This document shows, piece by piece, positions 1 through 6,681 of a DNA stretch of 8,784 bases. The notes below the pieces were generated by a model. That model was not told the origin of the DNA and made no database searches. It was given only the letters and a program-made list of their open reading frames with translations. The DNA lies in contig JAAYZY010000228.1 in assembly GCA_012514615.1 (NCBI GenBank), forward strand, positions 1 through 8,784, given 5' to 3'. Both the position numbers and the translations under genes were made by a program. Position 1 is the first letter of the stretch; the number at the start of each line of letters is the position of its first letter. The stretch comes from Chloroflexota bacterium. GTDB taxonomy: Bacteria; Chloroflexota; Anaerolineae; DTPP01.

Positions 1-194
1 AAGGGGTCGCAGTCGGGGTCATTGCAGCCCCGTTCGCCGTCGGTGCAGACGACGTAGATCACTTCGGCCCCTTCCCGCACCCAGCGCGCCACCGAGCCGG
101 CTACGGAGAACTCGGGGTCGTCGGGGTGGGCGAAGATGACCATGGCCCGTTGGGGCGTCTCGTTCACCAGTGTCATCGTTTCAGTCTCCGTCAT
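1..194 (-). CDS. PIG-L/LmbE-family N-acetylglucosaminyl deacetylase-like protein, 5' part only
   Basis: Only the first 64 codons are in the window; the gene continues past the left edge. Residues 19-28 read [10 protein letters not shown], the zinc-binding AHPDD signature that opens PIG-L/LmbE-family metal-dependent deacetylases (H23, D25, D26). It is followed by the family's second strand, [13 protein letters not shown] (about residues 44-56). Known members remove acetyl groups from GlcNAc-containing lipids, mycothiol or bacillithiol precursors, or other small glycosides; the substrate here cannot be told. Two ATG starts are possible: 194 (used here) or 176, the latter with GGAG 9 nt upstream. 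The protein looks cytoplasmic, with no signal peptide. It has its own near-consensus promoter (220-248), so it is probably transcribed apart from the degraded CBS frame upstream. The family call is firm; the specific function is open. Confidence 0.88.
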   Translation of the reverse strand, partial: MTETETMTLVNETPQRAMVIFAHPDDPEFSVAGSVARWVREGAEVIYVVCTDGERGCNDPDCDP

Positions 195-219
195 GGTGCA
201 AGATGGTCTGCATCCAACC

Positions 220-248
220 ATTGTACCTGCCCCACCCAGGGCTGTCAA
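220..248 (-). promoter_or_regulatory. sigma70-type promoter for the PIG-L-family gene
   Basis: On the minus strand, TTGACA (248-243, a perfect -35) is followed after 17 bp by TACAAT (225-220, 5 of 6 for -10). Transcription would start near 213, giving a leader of about 19 nt to the ATG at 194 or 37 nt to the ATG at 176. It is the closest match to consensus in the window. Confidence 0.75.
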
Positions 249-348
249 ACAGTCCGCGCCGCCGCAACGGCGACGGCGCCAGGGTGGGCTTGTGGCCCGG
301 CGTTCGTCGGGTGTCAGCGTGGGGACGAGGAGCACCGGCCGGGGCGAA

Positions 349-807
349 TCAACGGCCCGTGGGGCAGGGCGGCGGCGAGTCTGCGTCTGCGCGACCCTGC
401 AAAGCGTAAGACAACACCTCGCTGAGGCTGATGTCGCTGATGATGGGCCCGCCCTCGTCCAGCACCGGGATGTCGGCGACGATGTAGAGGCGCATCTTGT
501 CCAAGACGTCGGCCAGGGTGTCGTTCAGTGAGACGGCAGCGTCGTCGCTGCCCGGCGCGGCCATGCCCCTGGCTACCGAGGCTAGGATGAGCCGCCTCAG
601 TTGCCCCGCGGCGATCGGCTGGTCTTGCCCTTACGCGCCAAGCTGCAGGCAGGTCCAGTTCAACAGCACGTGGCGGGTGATGATCCCAGTCAGGCGGTCG
701 TGGTCATCGGTGAGGAAGATGCCGAGCAGGCTGGGATCGGCCGCGAAGTCGCTGACCGCCACTTCCAGGCAGGTGTCCCCGTACAGCACCAGAGCGTGCC
801 GCGGTTG
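349..807 (-). pseudogene. Two-CBS-domain (Bateman module) protein, interrupted by a stop codon and lacking a clear start
   Basis: One minus-strand frame, ending at the TGA at 349-351, encodes two CBS-like repeats. CBS1 (about 807-634) includes ALVLYGDTCLEVA and GIFLTDDHDRLTGIITRHVLL. CBS2 (about 630-375) includes [12 protein letters not shown], then [23 protein letters not shown] pairs bind adenosyl ligands and usually regulate an attached or partner protein. The frame is broken by TAA at 631-633, one substitution away from a sense codon, right between the repeats. Coding resumes in the same frame after it (GQDQPIAAGQLRRLILASV), so this is a nonsense change, not a frameshift. No credible start with a ribosome-binding site precedes CBS1, because the upstream sequence is MrpA coding DNA in another frame. 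An ATG at 564 could at most express CBS2 alone. Assembly error is an alternative to true decay. Confidence 0.72.
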
Positions 808-2859
808 CGCCCACGCCTGCAGACACGGCGATGTCCCGTATGTGGGTCCGCCGGGGCGATGGCTCCGGCGACAGCCGGGGCAGGAAGTGAAAGACCAACA
901 GCAGCAAGATGACGGTCAACGTCTCCACCAACAGTTGGGTCAGGGCCAGGTCGGGGCCGCTGTAGAGCACGTAAAGCAGGGCCACCAGGTAGCCCACGAC
1001 GCCCAGGGCGGCAATGGCGCCCAGACGCGAGGGCGTCAGGGCCACCGCCAGCGCGGCCACCACGATGAGCGCGGCTGTCGCCACTTCGTACGGCAGAGCG
1101 CCCTGCAGCGAGACCATGGGCCACGACAGCCGGCCGCCCCCCAGCAGGGCGGACCCCACCAGAAGCAGCAGGGTGCTCAGGACGATGAGCAGGTGTTGCG
1201 CAGCGCTCCGCTCTGCACCCTGCGGGTCAACCCCTGGGCGGCGCGGTTCAGCAGATCCAGCGCCCCTCGGTAGGCCGTATCCATGTTCATCTGGGCGGGC
1301 CATCGGTCTTGCCAGCGCCACAGCGCGCCCCGCGTCAGGTAGATGACGGCGCCCACGGTGATGCTGCCGAGGCTGAGGAGCATCGGTACGTTCAGGCCGT
1401 GCCATAGAGCCAGCTTGACGGTTACGGCCTGGCCCGAAGCGGCGCTGGTTGCGGCCGAGAGGAGGGCCGACAGCCCACGGCTGCCCAGACCCGCACCCAA
1501 GGCCAGCGAGAGGAGGGCCAGCAGCGCTGGGGGCAGCCACATGCCCCAAGGGCCCTCGTGGGCGTGGGGAGTGGCCGGCCGCCGTCGATCCCAGAAGACG
1601 CTCCAGGTGAGGACGATCCCCAGGCCGAAGGTGAAGGCGGACGCCAGGGGCAATGCCCAAAGGTAGGGCTGGCGCAGCCTCGCTTCTACGGCGGCCTCCA
1701 GGGCCAGTTCCTTGCCCACAAACCCCAGCGTGGGGGGGAGGCCGCCGTAGGAGAGGGCGGCGAGCGTGGCGAAGGCGGCGGTGAGCGGCATGGCCGAGCC
1801 CAACTGCCCCAGACGACGGATGTCCCGAGTGCCGGCGCCGTGATCCACGCTGCCGGCCACCAAGAAGAGCGCGCTCTTGTACAGCGCATGGGCCAGCAGG
1901 GTGGCCAGGGCAGCCTTCAGCGCCACTGTGCTGCCGAGCCCGATGAGGGCCGTGAACATCCCCAAGCTGCTGACGGTGGAGTAGGCCAGCATGGCTTTGA
2001 GATCCTTGCGGCTGAAGGCGATGAAGGCCCCCAGCACCATGGTGGCCAGACCAGTGATCCCCACAACCGTCACCCAGAGGTCGGTGCCGCCCAGGGCCGG
2101 CTGCAAGCGGGCCAGCAAGTAGACGCCGGCCTTGACCATGGTCGCTGAGTGGAGGTAGGCGCTGGCGGGGGTGGGGGCTTCCATGGCGTCAGGCAGCCAG
2201 GTGTGAAACGGCGCCTGGGCCGATTTGCTGAACGCGCCGACCAGAATCATCAGCAGGGCTGGCGCGTAGAGCGGGTGCGCCCTCAGCGCTTCCCCCTGGA
2301 GCAGGAGCTCACTCACGCGCAAGCCCTGCCCCATCTGCCCCAGCAGCAGCCCCAGCAGCATGACCAGGCCGCCCCCGGCGGTGATGATCAGCGCCTTGAG
2401 CGCGCCGTAGCGAGCTCGCTCCTCGTCGTGGCGGAAGCCGATGAGCAGGAACGAGGTGATGCTGGTGAGCTCCCAGAACACAAAGAGGGTGATCAGGTCA
2501 TCGGCAACCACCACACCGACCATGGCAGCCATGAACAGGAGGGTGAGTATCTGGAAGCGGGTGTGGTCGCCCCGATCCGTCAGGTAGAAGCTGCTGCAGA
2601 GGACGATCAGAGCCCCGATCCCGGTGATGATGAGTGCGAACAGCAAGCTGAGGCCATCCAAGCGCAGCGCGAAGCTCACCCCCAGGCTGGGCACCCACCG
2701 CCAAACGAGCTCTAGCGGCTGGCCAGCCGCCACCCGGCCGGCTTGCGCCACGAAGAAGCCGAACAGAGCCAGCGGCGCCAGCAGGAAGAGCACCCTCGAA
2801 AGCGGCCGGACCCCGAGGTCTTGGGCCGATGTGTGGTTGTGAGGCGGAGATAAGGGCAT
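808..2859 (-). pseudogene. mrpA: Mrp-type Na+/H+ antiporter subunit A (NuoL-like), frameshifted and missing its C-terminal end
   Basis: MrpA is the large proton-translocating subunit of the multi-subunit Mrp cation/proton antiporter and is related to complex I NuoL. From the ATG at 2859, residues 1-554 form a polytopic membrane protein with family hallmarks: E130 in FVFWELTSITSFLLIGF, K212 in GAFSKSAQAPFHTWLPDAM, the segment PTPASAYLHSATMVKAGVYL (230-247), K328 in HALYKSALFLVAGSVDHGAGTRD (the MrpA-type version of this motif) and K383 in GLPPTLGFVGKELALEA. Near 1198 one base is missing. The frame ends at the TGA at 1177-1179, while the -1/+2 frame carries on with HLLIVLSTLLLLVGSALL and the MbhD-like (DUF4040) region SGPDLALTQLLVETLTVIL. 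Homology stops around 800-815, where the CBS frame begins, so the distal C-terminus is absent. An alternative ATG lies at 2895. No mrpB-G genes follow. Family assignment is very secure; whether the lesions are biological is not. Confidence 0.85.
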
Positions 2860-2909
2860 GGAACCGGTATCCGCTGTGTCAGGCGACTTTGCCATTGCGC
2901 GACTTTGGC

Positions 2910-2938
2910 ATTTTACCTGGGACGGGGCCCCTGTGCAA
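2910..2938 (-). promoter_or_regulatory. Candidate promoter for the mrpA locus
   Basis: On the minus strand, TTGCAC (2938-2933) and TAAAAT (2915-2910, 5 of 6 for -10) are separated by 17 bp. The start of transcription would be near 2903, leaving about 8 nt before the ATG at 2895 or 44 nt before the ATG at 2859. The -35 box is weak (3 of 6). It lies back to back with the methyltransferase promoter. Confidence 0.5.
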
Positions 2939-2987
2939 ATGGCCCTGCCGGACGGGGGCAGGCGGCCGCCGACCCCATCCGCCCCGA

Positions 2988-3016
2988 TTGGACAAGCCGC
3001 CCCTTCCGAGTATAAT
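2988..3016 (+). promoter_or_regulatory. Promoter for the methyltransferase gene
   Basis: TTGGAC (2988-2993) and a perfect TATAAT (3011-3016) are separated by 17 bp. Transcription would start near 3023, giving a leader of about 32 nt before the GTG at 3055. The -10 box is convincing and the -35 box moderate. Confidence 0.65.
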
Positions 3017-3054
3017 GCGCGGCAGAGCCGTTCTACCCCAATGCCATAGGCGAG

Positions 3055-3822
3055 GTGCCAACCTTGGCTGGAGATCTGTTTGCCCAATCTGTGCGCTTCT
3101 ACGAGCTGGATGAGGGGCAGTTCACCGATGACCTGGGTCTCTATGCGGGCCTGGCCGCCCAATGGGGCGGGCCGATCCTGGAGCTGGGGTGCGGCAACGG
3201 CCGGGTGCTGCAGACGCTGGCCGCTGCTGGGTACGAGGCGGTGGGGGTGGACGATTCCGCGGCCATGCTGCAGGCAGCTCAGGCGCGCCTGGGCCGAGTC
3301 GCCAAGGTCCGCTTGGTGGCTGGCGACATGCGCACCTTCACCGTAGACGAGCGCTTCGCCTGGGCTTTCTTCGCCATGAATTCGTTCATGCACCTGCCCA
3401 CGTTGGAGGAACAACTCGCCGCCCTCTGCCAGGCGCGTCGACACCTGCGCAAGGGCGGCCACCTGGCCCTTGACCTGACCAACCCCGACCCCGGTTGGCT
3501 GCTGGAGCCCCACGAGCGGATCGTGCGGGTGGGGGTGCTGGAAGACCCCGCGACCGGCAGCACGGTGATCCGGCAGGTGATCCAGCGCACCGATCCCCTG
3601 CGCCAGACCCTCTATCTGACCTACATCTACGACGAGGTGGGGCCAGCCGGGGCGGTGCGGCGTGTGCTCTGCCCCATGCAGCTACGCTACCTCTTCCCCT
3701 ATGAGGCGCGGCTGCTGCTGGAGCGCGCCGGCTTCACGGTGGAGGAGATCTACGGCTCCTACGAAATGGACCCGTTTGGGGGGACCGACGAGCGGATGAT
3801 CTTCATCTGCCGCTCTGCCTGA
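3055..3822 (+). CDS. Class I SAM-dependent methyltransferase
   Basis: A 255-residue soluble protein with a Rossmann-fold methyltransferase core. Motif I is ILELGCGNGR (41-50), the SAM glycine loop. The acidic residue after strand 2 is D66/D67 in VGVDDSAAML. GDM (90-92) contacts the adenine side in relatives, and FFAMNSFMHL (105-114) takes the place of motif IV/post-motif. The C-terminal half, with several strands and an MQLRYLFPYEARLLLERAGF segment, resembles small-molecule methyltransferases of the Methyltransf_25/11 type. The substrate is not predictable. The start is GTG at 3055. A TTG at 3064, in frame, is also plausible because GAGGT (3052-3056) would be its ribosome-binding site 7 nt away. 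It has its own promoter, is divergent from the mrpA remnant and convergent with the phosphodiesterase, so it is probably monocistronic. No damage is seen. Fold call is firm, role unknown. Confidence 0.9.
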   Translation: MPTLAGDLFAQSVRFYELDEGQFTDDLGLYAGLAAQWGGPILELGCGNGRVLQTLAAAGYEAVGVDDSAAMLQAAQARLGRVAKVRLVAGDMRTFTVDERFAWAFFAMNSFMHLPTLEEQLAALCQARRHLRKGGHLALDLTNPDPGWLLEPHERIVRVGVLEDPATGSTVIRQVIQRTDPLRQTLYLTYIYDEVGPAGAVRRVLCPMQLRYLFPYEARLLLERAGFTVEEIYGSYEMDPFGGTDERMIFICRSA

Positions 3823-3897
3823 GGCCAGCCGCCGGTCTTCACAGCTTCCAGGCTGGATCCCTTCTACCTTGCCTACCGACCTGTGCCTCACCATTCT

Positions 3898-4003
3898 GTC
3901 ATGCCCGCGCCCGTGCGCCTGCCATTCCGTCATGCTCGCGAAGGTGGGCATCCATCTTGCCCAATCGTGACAGCAGATGGATTCCCGCGTGTGCGGGAAT
4001 GAC
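3898..4003. repeat. REP-like palindromic repeat cluster between convergent genes
   Basis: At least two copies of a short palindromic element of the GTCATtCCCGC...GCGGGAATCCATC type, widely dispersed in many bacterial genomes. Copy B (3929-3956) has stem arms 3932-3939 and 3944-3951 with a GAAG loop, and includes G-T pairs. Copy C (3976-4003) is inverted relative to B, with perfect 8-bp arms ATTCCCGC (3981-3988) and GCGGGAAT (3993-4000) around GTGT. A degenerate copy may begin at GTCATGCCCGCG (3898-3909). Copies B and C face each other, so the whole block can also fold as one larger inverted repeat. No T-tract follows, but the position between two converging stop codons (3822 and 4037) fits a role in ending or protecting transcripts from both sides. 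Confidence 0.72.
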
Positions 4004-4036
4004 CGAAGGGATGCCGTCTGGTCAGATGAGGGGGGG

Positions 4037-5731
4037 CTAGCTCAGGTAGCCCAGGCCGCGTAGCCGCTCTCGCACCGCCTCGCTCTCCTCATCGGAGAAG
4101 CCGGCCAGTTCGCTGGCGTCCGGCGGGCGGGCCTCGCCCTGGCTATGCTGTATGGGCCGCTGGGCGGCCCAGTCTGCCTCGAACGCCTCCCTGAGGACAC
4201 GGCCGTCCATCTCTTGGGGGATCGGCTGCCCCAACAGCCACAGGATGGTGGGAGCCACATCCACCATGGCCGCGCCCTGGATGGTCGCTCCGCGGCGTAC
4301 CCCCTGGCCCCAGGCCAAGAAGACCCCTTGGTAGCAGTGATCGCCGGTCTGCCCCGCCGGGCCGAAGGTGCTCTCGCCCCACAGCTCGCCGGCCGAGAAG
4401 TGGGTGCGCCGTTCGTCTGGGTACTCCTGCCAGACCACTCGCAGGTCGGGGCTTTCGGCGATGTAAGGGCCGCTGTAGATCTCCTCTCGGCGGTGCACGG
4501 CAGCCACTACCCGCTCGCCCGTGCCCGGCTCACGCAGGGCCAGAAGGCCGGCGGCGATCTCATCCCGCAGGGCTTCATACTCGGCCCCCGGCCGAACGAT
4601 GCCTTCCGGTTCCCGGCCGGCCACGTTGATGGTGACGCCGTTGTCGGCGGCCCAGAACGCCCGGGTGCGCGACCAGTCCACGTCTCGAGTGAAGGCGAAC
4701 TGGCGCAGTTGGCTGGTGAACCCCCAGTGGGGGAAGAGCCGGTGCAGGGTCTGCTTGACCAGGTGGGCCACCCTCAAGCGGCGCAAGAGGCCCTTGGCCC
4801 CTTGCACCAGGCCGGTTGTGCCGCTGCCCTGCTTCAGGGTCAGGTAGCCCTGCTCGTGTAGCCAGCGGTTCGGGTAGAAGAAGCGGTAGACGCCGCCGAA
4901 GCCGTGGTCCGAGAGCACCAGCAGCGTGGTGCGCTCGTCCACCACCTCCTCCATCGTCTGCCCTAGGATGGCGTCCAGCTCTTGGTAGTGGCGCAGGATC
5001 TCGTGGCCAAAGCGGGCGGCCAGGTCTGGGTCGTGGCGGGGGTGTTGGGGGTCCATGTCGTCCCACAGGTAGGTCATCACCCGGTCGGTCTCGGAGTAGA
5101 CGCTGACAAAGAGGTCCCAGTGGCCCAGCCATTCCAAGAGGAAGCGGGTGGCCTTGGCTCGGGCTTGGGTCCCTTGGCGGACGTTGCGCGCCACAGCCGC
5201 TTTGGTCTGGGCTCGGTCCGGCGAGGTCTCGGCAGACTCGATGAGGTAGTCGGGCACAGCCCGCAGCAGCTGGTCGCGCAGTTCCTTGGGATAGGTGAAG
5301 TCGCTCTTGAGGCTGGGCGAGAGCATGCCGCCGACCAGGAAACCGTTGACCGGCCGCGGTGGGTAGGTGACCGGGCAGTTCAGGCTGCCCAGGCGCAGGC
5401 CAGCCTGGCTCAGGAGCGACCAGAGGGTGGCCGACCGAATATCCCGGGCGTTGACCAGTTGGATGCCGTAGCCGCCGGGCTGGCGGCGGGCGAAGTCGAA
5501 GACGCCATGCTTGCCCGGGTTCACGCCGGTGGCGAAGCTGACCCAGGCCGGGCCGCTGACGTAGGGGATGGTGGAATCCAGGCTGCCGCGCACGCCTTCG
5601 CGCATCAAGCGGGCGAAGTTGGGCAGCTTGCCCTCGGCCACCCAGGGGTCGATGAGCCAGAAGGTGGCAGCGTCGAACCCCAGCACGAAGACTCGTGGGC
5701 TGCGCCCACCGCTGGCTGTTGTGTTGGTCAC
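4037..5731 (-). CDS. AP-superfamily type I phosphodiesterase/nucleotide pyrophosphatase-like protein
   Basis: A 564-residue protein of the alkaline-phosphatase fold, phosphodiesterase/nucleotide-pyrophosphatase branch, which hydrolyses phosphomono- or diesters with two metal ions. Visible landmarks: D20 in VLGFDAAT (metal ligand); SGPAWVSFATGVNPGKHG (59-76), where S59 sits at the usual Thr/Ser nucleophile; D216 in SETDRVMTYLW; D275 and H276 in LSDHGFGG; H465 in TGDHCYQGVF; and DVAPTILWLLG (491-501) with MDGR (508-511). The usual His three or four residues after D216 appears replaced by Thr220. The tail ERLRGLGYLS is typical of these proteins. There is no signal peptide, suggesting a cytoplasmic enzyme. 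Start GTG 5731 overlaps the upstream glycosyltransferase stop by 4 nt (GTGA) and has AGGAGG (5744-5739) 7 nt before it, so translation is probably coupled. Its link to surface-glycan genes suggests a phosphorylated sugar or lipid substrate, which is inference. Confidence 0.87.
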   Translation of the reverse strand: MTNTTASGGRSPRVFVLGFDAATFWLIDPWVAEGKLPNFARLMREGVRGSLDSTIPYVSGPAWVSFATGVNPGKHGVFDFARRQPGGYGIQLVNARDIRSATLWSLLSQAGLRLGSLNCPVTYPPRPVNGFLVGGMLSPSLKSDFTYPKELRDQLLRAVPDYLIESAETSPDRAQTKAAVARNVRQGTQARAKATRFLLEWLGHWDLFVSVYSETDRVMTYLWDDMDPQHPRHDPDLAARFGHEILRHYQELDAILGQTMEEVVDERTTLLVLSDHGFGGVYRFFYPNRWLHEQGYLTLKQGSGTTGLVQGAKGLLRRLRVAHLVKQTLHRLFPHWGFTSQLRQFAFTRDVDWSRTRAFWAADNGVTINVAGREPEGIVRPGAEYEALRDEIAAGLLALREPGTGERVVAAVHRREEIYSGPYIAESPDLRVVWQEYPDERRTHFSAGELWGESTFGPAGQTGDHCYQGVFLAWGQGVRRGATIQGAAMVDVAPTILWLLGQPIPQEMDGRVLREAFEADWAAQRPIQHSQGEARPPDASELAGFSDEESEAVRERLRGLGYLS

Positions 5732-6681
5732 TTCAATTCCTCCTCGTACCGGCCTCGCCAGGCCACCTGGCAGACCGCGGCATACGCTTGCTGCGCTTCT
5801 CGCTGAGGGGGGGCGCCGCCCCATGCCGCGGCCAGGGCGCTCACGGCCCAACGGGGGATCATCCCGGCCAGGGTCAGGCCCCGCACCAAGCGGGCGTAGC
5901 CGGGCCCGTGAAAGCGTTGGTAGTAGCGGAAGCGGCTGGCGAAGGCGCGGGGCAGGATGACCGCCCGGGCTCGCCCGCGGCTCACACCGCCATGGTGCAC
6001 CACCTCCGCGCCAGGGAAGAAAACGACCGGCCCGCCAGCCTGGCCGATGCGGCGGCACCAATCCATCTCCTCCACATAGATGAAGTAGCCCTCGTCCAGC
6101 CCGCCGCTGCCGGCGGCCCACTCGGCCCGCACGGCCATGGCTGCTCCCAACACCCAGTCTACCGGGCGCGTCGTGCGGCGGTCGAAGCCGCCCAGGCCGC
6201 GGCGGTTGAAGACCGGGCTCTGAGGGAACAGGGCCGTCAGGAAGAACATCTCGCAGAAGACATCCCAGGCCGTGGGGAAGCGGAAGCACGACGGCTGCAG
6301 GCTGCCGTCGGGGTTCAGCACCTTGGCGCCCACCACGGCGGCCTCTGGATGCTCGTCCATGAAGTCCCGTAGGGCGCGCAGAGCCCCAGGCCGCAGGTAG
6401 GCGTCGGAGTTGAGCAGGAAGAAGATGCGCCCGTGGGCCTGGGCCATGGCCTGGTTGTTGGCGGCGGCGAAGCCGCGGTTGTGGCGGTTGGCCACCAGGT
6501 GGGCCTGGGGGAACTGCCGTTGCACCAAGTCGGCGCTGCCGTCGGTGGAGGCGTTGTCCACCACCACCAGCTCCAGGTCCACCTCGTGGGCTTGGTGCAC
6601 GACGGAACTCAGACACTGCGGCAGCAGGTCGGCCGTGTTCCAGTTGACCACCAGGACGGAGATGTCAGGCTGTCGGGGCAC
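5728..6681 (-). CDS. GT2-family glycosyltransferase (rhamnosyltransferase-like)
   Basis: A 317-residue GT-A fold enzyme that transfers a sugar from a nucleotide donor, probably to a lipid-linked or surface glycan on the cytoplasmic face. Motifs in order: VVNWN (11-15); VDNASTDGS (41-49), donor binding; NRGFAAANN (68-76); NSD (91-93), the DxD-equivalent metal site; NPDGSLQPSCFRFPT (123-137), typical of WbbL/rhamnosyltransferase-like GT2 proteins; WVLGAAMAVR (176-185); and LDEGYFIYVEEMDWCRRI (195-212) containing the probable catalytic acid/base region. HHGG (229-232) closes the core. The C-terminal 80 residues contain a hydrophobic amphipathic stretch that may touch the membrane. The start is GTG at 6681, with GAGGAGG (6697-6691) 9 nt upstream, inside the end of the preceding gene (17-nt overlap). 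The middle gene of a three-gene operon. Donor sugar and acceptor are unknown. Confidence 0.93.
   Translation of the reverse strand: MPRQPDISVLVVNWNTADLLPQCLSSVVHQAHEVDLELVVVDNASTDGSADLVQRQFPQAHLVANRHNRGFAAANNQAMAQAHGRIFFLLNSDAYLRPGALRALRDFMDEHPEAAVVGAKVLNPDGSLQPSCFRFPTAWDVFCEMFFLTALFPQSPVFNRRGLGGFDRRTTRPVDWVLGAAMAVRAEWAAGSGGLDEGYFIYVEEMDWCRRIGQAGGPVVFFPGAEVVHHGGVSRGRARAVILPRAFASRFRYYQRFHGPGYARLVRGLTLAGMIPRWAVSALAAAWGGAPPQREAQQAYAAVCQVAWRGRYEEELK

Noticed and set aside
1177..1210. Programmed ribosomal frameshift in mrpA
   Set aside because: There is no slippery heptamer or clear downstream stimulatory structure, and downstream lesions are also present; a mutation or assembly error is simpler.
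2860..3513. Open frame extending the mrpA frame upstream, minus strand
   Set aside because: It is antisense to the methyltransferase, crosses both promoters and lacks membrane-protein character; MrpA-like sequence begins only after 2859-2895.
3904..4000. CRISPR-like repeats in the convergent gap
   Set aside because: Copies are few, inverted relative to one another and unevenly spaced; the palindromic cores fit a REP-like family better.
4145..4861. Plus-strand frame of 238 codons opposite the phosphodiesterase
   Set aside because: It is a shadow of the minus-strand gene, with no domain or ribosome-binding site. The same applies to plus-strand frames at 497-1273, 1558-2148, 4982-5806 and 5695-6372.
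5732..6616. Open frame extending the phosphodiesterase frame upstream, minus strand
   Set aside because: It is a Gly/Arg/Pro-rich shadow of the GT2 gene; the GTG at 5731 has a strong ribosome-binding site and fits the family start.
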